DNA of 64,000 nucleotides from Agelas oroides (taxonomy: Eukaryota > Porifera > Demospongiae > Agelasida > Agelasidae): NCBI GenBank assembly GCA_949130485.1, contig OX422187.1, positions 11,241,398 to 11,305,397 of the forward strand. The letters run 5' to 3'. The translations under genes were made by a program, and so were the position numbers. The notes below the pieces were generated by a model. The model had not been told where the DNA came from. It worked only from the letters and a program-made list of their open reading frames with translations, and made no database searches. Positions within the stretch are counted from its first letter, which is position 1, and the number at the start of each line of letters is the position of its first letter. Positions 1-10,465 of the stretch are shown here, piece by piece.

Positions 1-411
1 TAGATACATTTTGGGGTCACATGAATGATGAGTCACATCCCTTTCCAGATTATTATTAATTATTGATTCTACGGAAAAGAATCTGTACTTATTGGCAGTT
101 GTAGCTTCACTACCTGTATTGCTTGAATCACTTCTTCTGGACCAGTTGCGATTTACTTTTCAAAAAAATTATTATGTTATTAAATATATATTTTAATGAG
201 AATAATAGGTGCAAGAAAAAGAATAATAGGTAGAATGAAAAGAATAATACGTAAGACTTTCAAGAACAAAAGAATAGAATAATAGGTAGAAAAAAAAAGA
301 ATAATCCATCAAGGCCTAGCCATGACTTGCTACAAAACAGATGGGCCAGGCCTAATGTTGAGTGTATGTAGTATCACAGAACGGCAAGAGAGGTATTACA
401 CAAAACTATGA
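1..411. other. AT-rich stretch without a recognisable gene
   Basis: I see no coding signal here. Bases about 190-310 hold a degenerate tandem repeat built on a short AT-rich unit resembling gaataataggta. The stretch lies downstream of the 3' end of the SREBP gene and its partial copy, so it may hold 3' flanking sequence of those. Confidence 0.5.
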
Positions 412-1262
412 TCTTCTAGATATGTGGCTCCAGACTGGCTACTATTAGTCCCTCTACCGTTCCCAGTTGTGGTGTTACTGTTCTCAGGCAGCTCTAGAGG
501 CAGGAAGGAAGCTGTCCCCAGTACTGTTGGGCATGGCCTGTGCCTGCATGGGTTTAGCTCCTGCCATCAGCTGGTAGCATCCTTTGTACAGACGAAACAA
601 CCTGTGGAAGGAACGATTGTGTCAAACAGTGTTTCAAGGTAGTCCCACATGATTATCACATGACTCACCCTGGAGATTGCAGGAGGCAGGAGGGTGACCA
701 GTTTGGACAGTGTGTCTAGGTCCTGGTAGAAACCAGTGCAGTTCTCCTCCTTCACTCCCTCCTCTTTGGCATGTTCCTCCCATAGCATGGTGCACAGCCC
801 CAGGAGCCAGTCACATGCCAGTAGCAAGCCAAGCTGATGGAGAGAGGCAGAGAGAAGAGAGGGAGGGATGGAAGGAAGAAAAGAAGAGGAAGGTCGTCGG
901 GTGCTCCTGAACAGAATACAATCTCAGTCTGTGGATATCATTATAGTATAGCAGCAACTTGCTACTGTATGTCATGAACATGTACACTCTCCACACACAC
1001 AGTTCAGTCTCGGTGGAGTTGGTATGGTCTTGCAGAACATTGGTCACACAGATCTTGAGGTCATCGCTGGCACAAACTCCTTCCTCATACACACACACAC
1101 ACTTCCAGTGCCCCGGTTTGCACAGCACTGCACCTTGCCTTCAAGGCCTCCCGAATGTTCCAGAGGCCAAGGGACAGGGAGGGAGACAGGATGCCTGTCA
1201 AGGTGCTGCTGCAACTCTGCAGCTGTTTCAAAATGAATACCACTCCATTAGCTGGTGTTACT
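412..1262 (-). pseudogene. Rearranged partial copy of the SREBP 3' end (exons 15-18)
   Basis: This block is a DNA-level duplicate of about 1420-2640, the end of the SREBP gene. A copy of exon 18 (about 416-510) is fused directly to exon 17 sequence (about 511-597), so the intron between them is deleted. A near-intact copy of exon 16 lies at about 666-833 and keeps its frame, with one Arg-to-Cys change in the segment LLGLCTMLW. The exon 15 copy is broken: about 1005-1072 is in the normal direction, but about 1101-1231 is the reverse complement of the matching part of the real exon. Introns are kept elsewhere, so it arose by segmental duplication and not by retroposition. The inversion and the deletion make it unlikely to encode a working tail. 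An alternative 3' end of the gene cannot be fully excluded. Confidence 0.85.
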
Positions 1263-1423
1263 GTTCTCAAAAGCAAGAAACATGAATCATTAGCATAGGG
1301 TACATGCAACAATGTCCATAAAACCATACAGTAATGACTTGTACAATAAGAGCCTAACATTGAGTGTAATACACAGAACTGCAAGAAAGGTGTTATACAA
1401 AACTATGAGTTAAAAATGATCTT

Positions 1424-2563
1424 CTAGATGTGTGTCTCTCCTGACTGGCTACTGTTAGTTCCTCTGCTGTTCCTGGTTGTGGTTGGTCTCTGGCTGCCAC
1501 TGGTGTTACTGTTCTCAGGCAGCTCTAGAGAAGGAGGAAGGTGCTTGAAGGCGAGTAGCCTGGCCATGACATGCTCCTGGCCACACAGAGCTGGGCTCTC
1601 AAGTTTTGAGGACTCCTAAAAACAAAGAAAAAGAATTGTGAACAAGATATGAAGATTTCTTATCAGTAGCATAAGAAATTTACACATGCCATATTAGAAA
1701 TTTATAAGGCCTAGCATCAGCATCGCCTTCTTAACCACCTCCAGCCACACCTCCAGACAATATTATTGATACAGTACAACTATTGGCACATACCACACCC
1801 ATACATACTTTTCCGCTTCCTCTCTTCCGCAGGAAGGAAGCATGTCCAGTACTGTTGAGCATGGCCTGTGCCTGCATGGGGTTAGCTCCGGCCATCAGCT
1901 GGTAGCATCCTTTGTACAGACGAAACTGCAGGAGAAAATATTGTGTCAACCAGTGTTTCAAGGTTGTCTCACATGATTATCACATGACTCACCCTGGAGA
2001 TTGCAGGAGGCAGAAGGGTGACCAGTTTGGACAGAGTGTCTAGGTCCTGGTAGAAACCAGTGCAATTCTCCTCCTTCACTCCCTCCTCTTTGGCATGCTC
2101 CTCCCATAGCATGGTGCGTAGCCCCAGGAGCCAGTCACATGCCAGCAGCAAGCCAAGCTGGGGGAGAGAGGGAGGCAGGAATGGGGAAGGACACAGAGAG
2201 GCAGAGAGAAGAGAGGGAGGTACGGAAGAAAAGAGGAGGAAGGTTGTCGTGTGTTACTGAACAGTCTCAGTCACCAACATCTATGAATATCATTATAGCA
2301 GCAACTTGCTACTGTGCATCATGAACATGTGCACCCTCCACACACACACACACACACACACCTGGTGTAGCTCAGTCTCGGTGGAGTTGGTATGGTCTTG
2401 CAGAACATCGGTCACACAGATCTTGAGGTCATCGCTGGCACAGCTGCAGAGTTGCAGTAGCACCTTGACAGGCATCCCATCTCCCTCCCCGTCCCTTGGC
2501 CTCCGGAACATTCGGGAGGCCTTGAAGGCAAGGTGCAGTGCTGTGCGAACCGGGGCACTGGAG

Positions 2564-2601
<38 letters not shown>

Positions 2602-5600
2602 ATGAGCAGTATGAGTATTTCAAAATGAATACCACTCCACTTTGTAAAGTCAGCAGAGAGAGTAACTTTTCTTATAATCCACATCTCCTCTGATCCCTCT
2701 CCCTCCCCCTCTTTCTCTTTTTTCCTCTTCCTTGCTTTCTTCTCCCTCTCCCTCCTCCTTCCCCCCCCCCCCCCCCCCCCCCACTTCTTTCTCCTTTTTT
2801 CCTCTTCCCTTGCTTTCTTCTCCCCCCCCCACTTCTTTCTCCTTTTTCCTCTCCCTCCTCTCTCTCTCTCCCTCCCTCACCTGTCTCCAGTAAGCCCATC
2901 AATGCAGGCGTAGTAGTCCTCAGCAACTTTGTCCTCGCCAGTGGACCAATAACAGCCAACCAGACCCACTGCTGACCACCACTGGATCACAGTGAAACCT
3001 GCGGGAGATCACAACCAGTAACATCATGTAACACAGTCTAACACTGTGTCAGCAGCTATACTACATGTATAAGATACAACACTATGACAGTTAAAGACAA
3101 TAACGATGTAATGTTGAGCTTGGTCATAGCTACTGAAAGCATTCTGATTTTGTACAGAAAAGATATCATATATAATTATTGCGAACCAGAACAGCTGGAC
3201 AATAATCATGCAAGGAGCTTACATACACAGAACCAGAATACATTGTAACATAGAGACAATGCTAATTGTGTCACATTGTGCCATTACAATACACATGTAC
3301 AATCACTAGACAGCAGTGTACAACTATACACAGACAACACCAATATAAAACAATAATATGATATTGTATACTGCATAACATAGAACATTAGATGTGTAAC
3401 ACTGCATAACATTGTGTAACAAGCACTGTGTTCTACCTGAGTCTGATGATCCGGCAGCTGTGTTGAGAGACTTCACGTTGCTATGGCGAGCCAGGAGACT
3501 GGAGTTGGCTTCCTGTGCAAGATTCAAGATGTACTTGAATATGTTGGGGGCAGGCTCTTTGCCCCTCGGGTCATGTGACCCCTCCTTGGAGGCGTTAGGG
3601 AGGAGGAGGGTGGTGAAGGTGTCATGAAGAAGGTCTTTACAGAACGCACGAGTAACAGAATAGAGAGGGAGGGCTGCAAGGGGTAGGGGAGGGGGGAGGG
3701 GAGAAAGGGAGGGGAGGGAGAAAGGAAGGGGAGGGAGAAAGGGAGGGGAGGGAGAAAGGAAGGGGAGGGAGAAAGGGAGGGGGAGGGAGAAAGGGAGGGG
3801 GAGGGAGAAAGGGAGGGGGAGGGAGAAAGGAAGGGGAGGGAGAAAGGGAGGGGAGGGAGAAAGGGAGGGGAGGGAGAAAGGAAGGGGAGGGAGAAAGGGA
3901 GGGGGAGGGAGAAAGGGAGGGGGAGGGAGAAAGGAAGGGGAGGGAGAAAGGGAGGGGGAGGGAGAAAGGGAGGGGAGGGAGAAAGGGAGGGGAGGGAGAA
4001 AGGAAGGGGAGGGAGAAAGGGAGGGGGAGGGAGAAAGGGAGGGGGAGGGAGAAAGGAAGGGGAGGGAGAAAGGGAGGGGGAGGGAGAAAGGGAGGGGGAG
4101 GGAGAAAGGAAGGGGAGGGAGAAAGGGAGGGGAGGAAAGGAAGGGAGGAGAGGGGGGAGGGGAGGGAGAAAGGGAGGAGAGAGGGAATAGAAAGAGAGGA
4201 GAGTAAAATTCCACCACACTGTAATACCCAGCATCAACTACTTAAGGTTACGATGAACAACCTGTCCTATCTCAGAATTCAATAAATGCGCTTGAATGTC
4301 AGCGTTATAACTCTAGAGTGCTTGGAGGTATTTTAGCGCTTCAAAAGCCTATGGAGATACCGAAGACCAGGCTATACACAATGCTCTTTTGGTCATAACA
4401 GCTCTAGCAGCTTATAATCCACACCACCCAGAACAAAGCCTTCACATAAACTCTCTTGCGTCAAATATCTACTTACTGACGGCCCTCAAACTCACCGTTT
4501 TCGGTTACTAGTCTCCTAGCACAAGTATCTAGGTCGAGTCGATGGCAATTTTCAAGCAGCGCTTGAAATGTGGGCACTACATAAAATTTTGAGTAGCATT
4601 CTTCGTAAACCACGACCGAAAAGGCCATTTTCTGACGGTTTGTCCAGAACATTTTTGGCAAAACTTGACGAGTCGACCTCGAAAATTTAGTACGGAAGGC
4701 CGTTGAGCTGTTATCTTCCGCAGAAAATAGAAGTAGTTCGCTAAAATTGACGCAAAGTTAGTAACAGTAGGAATGCATTCGGACTTGCGGGTATACGTCA
4801 TGAATATAATTATAAATAAGCACGCGCACAGCTTGTTCATCGTAACCTTAAATGATGTTGCAACGAGTCATGTGTGGTAGTTTGGGATACCTGCATGTCC
4901 CTGGTAGAGGCGTGACCCCAGTTTCACCTCGGAGGCCCACTGCGCACTGAGGAGGAATCGTTTGCCTCGTGGGGTAACTGTCCACTTGAGGGCTGTGGCA
5001 AACTTGGAGGGGTTCGTGTTGCGGGAGCAGAAGAAATAGTACCACTGTGTGTGTGTGGGGAGGGGGAGGGGGTTGAGTGTGTGTATACGTGAGTGTTATA
5101 TACACAGATATGGAAAATCCTGCACCCAGAACCCATCCTCTCGCAAGGAGAAGAGTTACCATTGAACAGTTGGCAATGGTGGTTGTATTGAAAATGCCAG
5201 TACAATACTGCGTGTGATCCACTGGCTTGTTCATGACAGTATATGTAAGGGTTGCTGCATGCACACACACATAGATACTGGCACTCCAAATAAAGCTCAC
5301 TTCTTATACCATTGCATCATACCATTGGCAGAGTGGAGCCGTACGGAAGGGAGAAGTGGCACTGCAGACCCAGTGAGAAAAACATCTCCGACAGCTGCTG
5401 TTCATTGCAGAGTTTGCGGAAGGGACGATCTGCCTCGGCAAAGTTGAGAGCATTCAGGGCAAGATAGAACCCCATTCCATGCAGGTTGGCACCTCCAGTG
5501 CCTAGGGGAAGGGGGAGGGTGTGATAGGTGGAGGAGAGGAGGATATTGATGGGAGGAGAGGGAGACAAAAAGTAGAGACAGCGTGTGAGCACAAATTGCT

Positions 5601-8600
5601 ACCCTTTGGCTCATACTCATATACATCCACCCACCCATCCACACACACACACACCCACCCACACACACACTCACGCACCTACACACACACACTCACTAGC
5701 CATGTTGATCTGGTGCAGAAGGTGGTAGGTATCAGAGACGTGGGTGAAGGTCACTCCAAATCCAGTCTTCTTCCCAGGTCTCCATTCTCCCTGCCGGTAT
5801 CGTACAAACACACTCGCCAAACTCACTGCAAACCGACCAATCACAAGCTGGAGGAAGGGAAGGAGAAAAGTGGAGGAGAAAGAGGAGAGGAAGAAGGAAG
5901 AGGGGGGGGGGGGGGAAGAGAATAAATAGAACCGAGGTAAAATAGACACAGACAAGCACACCCTAGTGACCCCTCCCACCCTACCACACCCTCACACACA
6001 ACTCCCCACACATCCTCACACACCTGGAACAGAACATGTGAGAACAAGGTCCACATCAGTCCAGTCACGATACCATAATAAGAGGTGGGGATGGGTCGAT
6101 TGATCACCGCCAGCGCCACCTCCAAATACTCCCGAGCACTCACAAATTCTCCCTATCAAGAAACAGAACAACTTAATCAACTGAAAGTCCTACAAAAAAA
6201 CAAAACTGCACAATTCTACTAAACGGTGACATCCTACCTATACTACAGCACACTGTCAACAGACCTTTTGCAAATCATTTTCTGCCTGTTTCCGAAACCG
6301 CCAGAAGCGGACAGCATCACTGGAATTGATTTTCACCCTTGGCATGGACTTGAGCGTGAGGTACCCGAAGCACCCGGCTGCAATCACCACACGCAGGACC
6401 CAAAACAGGTAGTACAGCATCTTTCCGGTCATGTCCCCTCCCTCGGTCAAAACCATTCCATCTTCGCTGGCACTGAGACTCCTCATTCCGCCAGGAACAT
6501 GGGCACCATGCTGGACCATGTGCTGTCCAGTGAACGAGAGCGGATTGATGAAGAACACAGCCACCAACAATACACAGAGAAGGTATTGTGAGAAGTTGGA
6601 CGTCCTGCCCTGTCCCACCAGCGTCCCTTGCATGAGGTGAGACTCCAGGAGGGAGTGGGGCTGGGTTGTTGAAATGAGACTGTCTCCCAGTGACGGAGGA
6701 CTCGTCTCACTGCACAAGTAGTTCTCATCCTGTGAGGAAGGAGACAAAGAGATGAGAGCCCAGCAGAGACGGCTCAAGCAAGCAACGGAGAGGAGAGTCT
6801 AGCAGAGACGGCTCAAGCAAGCAACGGAGAGGAAAGTCTAGCAGAGACAGCTCAAGCAAGCAATACAGCGGGATTGGGTGGCCTCATTCCCAGCCCTTTC
6901 CACAGTCCAGTTTCGATCACTTTCAGAATGCAAAAATGAAGGGATAAGGTCCGGGAGCATTAATGATTAAAAGCCATCAAAAACTGGATGGTGGGAAGGT
7001 CTGGAAAAGAGGCTACGTGCATTTGGTGACTTACGCATTCATCGGGTGAGGAAGGATGGCCAGAGTCGTCTCCAGACTCTGAGGAGAAGGGGGAGATGGT
7101 GGGGTGGGGGGTGGAGGGAGGACTGGTGAAGCTGGGGAGGCGGGAAAGCTGGCCTGTAGCTGTGGGTTAGTGGGAGGGTGAGGAGGGTGGGGGTGGGTAG
7201 AGAGGAGGAAAAAAATAAGATTTGCAGTCTGAAGACTACGCAAGTATGGTAGTTGAACTTTCATATATAAAGTATAGCGCGCGCACACACACACACACAC
7301 ACACCCACCCACCCACCCACACACACCCCCACCCCCACCCACACACACACACACCTTTGCTGAGTGCCTCCCTGAGGCGAGCGTTCTCTTCTTGCAGTCG
7401 TTTGATTGTGTTCTCTTGATGGCGGATGTGGTCAATCGTCTTCTGTAACACTGCCGACTTTTGGAGCTGTGACGTGTACAAGTGCATGTGTGTGATGGGA
7501 AGGAGAACACCTTTAATCTTTCACTCCCTCCTTCCTCACATCACTCCCTCGTATTAAGGTCTCACATACACCCTCACCCCCCTTACCCTCTTGTTGCTGT
7601 CCCTTGGTGCCCCCTTGGACACGAGGTCTCGTAAGAGTCCAATCCGATCGTTGATGCTGCAGCGATACTTCTTCTCAATCAGATTGTGCACTTTGCGCTT
7701 GTCTGGCTCAAACCCAGGAGTGGGGGGAGGTTTCTCAGAGGCTGGGGAGAGGAGGAGGGAGGAAAAGGGGAGAAGGAAAGGGAGGGAGAAAGGAAAGGGA
7801 GGAAGGAAATGGGAGGGAGGAAAGGGAGGAAAGAGAGGGAGGGAGGGAGGAAGAATCAACGAGGGCACAGTGAACCGGAACACTGGAGACAAACCTGGGC
7901 TATTGCCTGCACTGTTCAAGTTTGGTGAGGTTACCATGGAAACAGCAGGCTGTACGTTCCTCTGAATGGGGACCCTGGTTGCTCCTGTCGTGCCCACTGC
8001 GCTACCTAGCCCTGTCCCCCCACCGGCAGATGGCAAGTTTCCACTGCTGCTCCTGGTGCTTGTGAGGACATTGAGGAGTGCATTGGAAGTGCAGGTGGGG
8101 GAGGAGGGAGGGGCCTGGGAGGAGATGGAGGCAATCTGCAGCTGGTTCTTGATGATCTCTGTTTTGAGGAGCGTCTGGGGAAGAGGAGAGGAGTCGAGAG
8201 GGGAGGGAAGAGGAGAGGAGAGGAGAGGGGAGGAGAGGAGAGGGAGGAGTTGAGACAGGAAAGTGAGTGGTTAGTCAGCAATATGCCTCATGTCTTAACT
8301 GTATGACATCATAATGCACTATGCAACCTATGTAACGGGTACTACACCTAGCCAGAGGTCAAAGGTCAAACATACTTGCTGCAGCTCCATTAGTTTGTGC
8401 TGGTGCAGTTTCTGTTGTCTCTCTAACTTCCGTGTCTCCTCTATCAGCCTGCAGGATGAGTGAACAATGGGACTCACATCTGGAACAGTGCTGTAACTAG
8501 CCATGCCAGCTAAAGCAGGACTGTCAGTTGAATTTGTTTATCAATGAGGGGTATTTCTCTAATTAGAAAAAGGGAAATTTTCCATCCCTAAACACAACCA

Positions 8601-9683
8601 TTAGGGCGATAACAGCTCAGCACAGATAAATAGCATAGCCATAATGTGATAACAGCTCAGCACAGATAAATAGGAAGCAATACAAGCAGCTAAATAATTC
8701 GACCAACACTAGAAATCTTGAAGTACAAAGCAGCTCAGTGCAGGTAAACATAAAAACTAGTGAGATGATTCATCATCATGGGGCGAGCCTGAGCAAGCAG
8801 CAAACTGCTGATTTGCTACTTTGTCGTGGCACACAGCAGGATTTGTCACTGTCGATGGTTAAGCCAAATTTAATAAACGCATATAAGTAGCTAAGTCTTC
8901 ACCAGAGATAAATAATTCCAGAAATCTTGAAGTACAAAGCAGCTCAGCGCAGCTAAACATAAAAATTAGCTCCACAGTGCAGGTAAACAACTCCATACCT
9001 GTCCATGGAGGAGGAGGACTGGCCAGTTGCAGGGGTTCCGACTGGCCCAAGGGGGGGCATGGTTGTGGTCATAGAGGCATCGGAGAGAGCCCCGTGCATG
9101 CCAGTGGTTGGGTCTGGGCCATAAATATCGTCCAACTGACCTCCAAAGAGAGGAGACCACTCGGATCCAGTCAACTCTAGGGAATGGGGGGGGGGGGGGG
9201 GGGGGTAGATCAAGACAACAAATGGATCTCCCCAGGAACTACTAGCCAACTTTTAGCACACTAGCCCATTTCTCTTTTCGTCTCTTTTTTTCTCTTTCCT
9301 TCCCACCCCCACACAAAAAGCCTGAAGCATTTAACAACAAACGAAGACTAAGCTACAACGTCAAAATAATTTATGATTCCCATCTCATGACGGTACAGCA
9401 AAAACGATCCATAGTATGCCCCCTCAATTACTGATCAGCGTGCGCCCAGTAGCTAATGTGGACTCTGGCTATACGGGAAGACTATATTATGTGTAGCGCG
9501 TACACACTCACCTGACAGCACCCTGTCGTCCATCTCTAGGAAACTTGAAAGATCCATATTCGCGTTCGCCTCCTGACTGCCCTCAGGGAGAAAACTAAGC
9601 GGAGGCTGAAAGAAATCGCACTGAAGGGCCACGTCTGGCTCGCATTTAACGCCGTAACTCTGGTGATCGAGATTGGTGGCCAT
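1424..9683 (-). CDS. SREBF: Sterol regulatory element-binding protein (SREBP), membrane-bound bHLH-zip transcription factor
   Basis: Coding exons, 5' to 3': 9683-9512, 9176-8999, 8448-8376, 8174-7895, 7741-7587, 7466-7355, 7159-7035, 6729-6265, 6152-6024, 5847-5697, 5501-5323, 5044-4891, 3673-3437, 2998-2881, 2557-2362, 2157-1993, 1925-1809, 1615-1424. They join to 1065 residues; human SREBPs have about 1140. The order is an acidic N terminus (MDLSSFLEMDD), a bHLH at about 248-286 with the family-specific tyrosine in the basic region (IEKKYRCSIND), a leucine zipper at 287-323, transmembrane segment 1 at about 412-430, a luminal loop, transmembrane segment 2 at about 469-490, then a long cytosolic regulatory domain (FWRFRKQA, ALNALNFAEAD, ACDWLLG, RLMAG-like QLMAGANP). 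Segment 1 keeps the Leu-Cys pair and the downstream Asn-Pro that site-2 protease needs. The loop holds RSLS at 448-451, which fits a site-1 protease site. In animals the precursor sits in the ER with SCAP; cleavage frees the N-terminal factor, which activates lipid-synthesis genes. I infer the same here. Confidence 0.95.
2561..2880. repeat. (GT)n and pyrimidine-rich low-complexity intron sequence
   Basis: A GT dinucleotide run (about 2565-2600) abuts the acceptor of SREBP exon 15. Further into the same intron (about 2695-2880) is a C/T-rich tract with a run of about 20 C residues. Apparent proteins read through it are artefacts of low complexity. Confidence 0.8.
3680..4195. repeat. Purine-only minisatellite (GGGAGAAAGGGAGG-type)
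   Basis: About 500 bases are almost purely A and G on the plus strand, in tandem units of about 19-21 bases related to gggagaaagggaggggaggg. The array sits in the SREBP intron between exons 12 and 13. The minus strand shows a long open frame of Ser-Pro-Leu repeats here, which is a by-product of the repeat. Long purine tracts can form triplexes or G-rich structures; that is inference. Confidence 0.9.
4242..4851. mobile_element. Non-autonomous TTAA-flanked DNA transposon in an SREBP intron
   Basis: A perfect inverted repeat bounds this 610-base block: TTAAGGTTACGATGAACAA at 4242-4260 and its reverse complement at 4833-4851. Both ends begin with TTAA, the target duplicated by piggyBac-superfamily elements. 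No transposase is readable inside, so it would be a MITE-like derivative. It lies in the intron between SREBP exons 12 and 13, next to the purine minisatellite. The superfamily assignment rests only on the TTAA flanks. Confidence 0.7.
7286..7354. repeat. (CA)n microsatellite in SREBP intron 6
   Basis: A CA/CCCA run on the plus strand directly abuts the donor of the exon that encodes the leucine zipper (exon end at 7355). On the gene strand the donor GT is the first dinucleotide of a GT run, so many GT steps follow the true site. Confidence 0.8.
8590..8985. repeat. Dispersed direct repeats in SREBP intron 2
   Basis: Two related motifs recur. One is cgataacagctcagcac followed by agataaatag, seen near 8609 and again near 8650. 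The other is a longer segment beginning gaaatcttgaagtacaaagc, seen near 8710 and again near 8925. They lie in the 550-base intron between exons 2 and 3. No coding capacity is evident. Confidence 0.7.
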
Positions 9684-9820
9684 ATCTCTACTGGTCTGCT
9701 GATTATCTTACGGCTTTACAAATCAGTCGATCGCCTTGACCAATCAGATTGCGAGAATAAATCAGGCGATAACGTCATGTGTGCGGCGATCCATATCCGG
9801 ATCCGGTTATCCATCCCCGG
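9684..9820 (-). promoter_or_regulatory. Probable SREBP upstream promoter region with CCAAT box
   Basis: This is the sequence just upstream of the SREBP start codon. A CCAAT pentamer on the plus strand at 9740-9744 (within gaccaatcag) is an NF-Y-type site, about 57 bases upstream of the ATG and reading as ATTGG on the gene strand. NF-Y commonly works with SREBP at vertebrate lipid genes. I see no convincing sterol regulatory element or TATA box. Confidence 0.4.
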
Positions 9821-9825
9821 CCCCA

Positions 9826-10108
9826 GACCCTAGTCTCGTCCCCAGACCCCACCCTCGCGCGCGCGGGCGGGGCACGAGACTACCCAGACCCCACCCGGTA
9901 GGCGCGCGCGGTCTGGGCACGAGACTAGCTTGCAAGCCCCGCCCGATCTCTATATAGCTAGCCCACCCAAGCAGCGCTGCAGCATTGCCACTAGTCTCGT
10001 GCCCCGCCCGATCTCTATATAGCTAGCCCACCCAAGCAGCGCTGCAGCATTGCCACTAGTCTCGTGCCCCGCCCGCGCGCGCCTCCGGGGTCTGGGGACG
10101 AGACTACA
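9826..10108. repeat. GC-rich foldback repeats and a 67-base direct duplication
   Basis: The region has several copies of a short element with ends like ctagtctcgt and acgagactag around GC-rich cores (for example 9826-9888 and 9888-9928). A segment starting actagtctcgtgccccgccc is duplicated head to tail: the block containing tctatatagctagcccaccc occurs at about 9950 and again at about 10013. The same TAGTCTCGT-type ends recur through the window. The stretch lies between the SREBP promoter and the 3' end of SQSTM1. Bases 10110-10465 show nothing recognisable. Confidence 0.7.
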
Positions 10109-10465
10109 TTGCCACCAGCAAGAAAATAGCTACGTGCGCTTGCAACCACAGAAACGGAGAAGTTCAGATGACAACATGCAACAACAATTCTCCACTTATA
10201 CCCTCAGGGCACAATTACCCCCCCTCCCCCAGGACTGAGTAATTGCATGGACGGCATCCCCCTGGAACACAACAATCCTCCTCAGCAAGTGGTGTACAGT
10301 TTGCAAGCCAAAGCATGAGCCTGGGTCACAAAGCTAATAGGACAAGCTAGGTATGTTGTGGTGATCAATGGTATATAAAATATTAGAGTTCAGAGTACAT
10401 GCACACAATTTCTTTTTTGAGTTCAGGTATAAAGTATAGTCTGTTCTGTTCTGTTCATTTGTTCT

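Noticed and set aside
3324..4237. Minus-strand open frames of 237-297 residues rich in Ser-Pro-Leu
   Set aside because: They arise from the purine-only minisatellite in an SREBP intron. Only the end that overlaps exon 13 (3673-3437) is genuine coding sequence.
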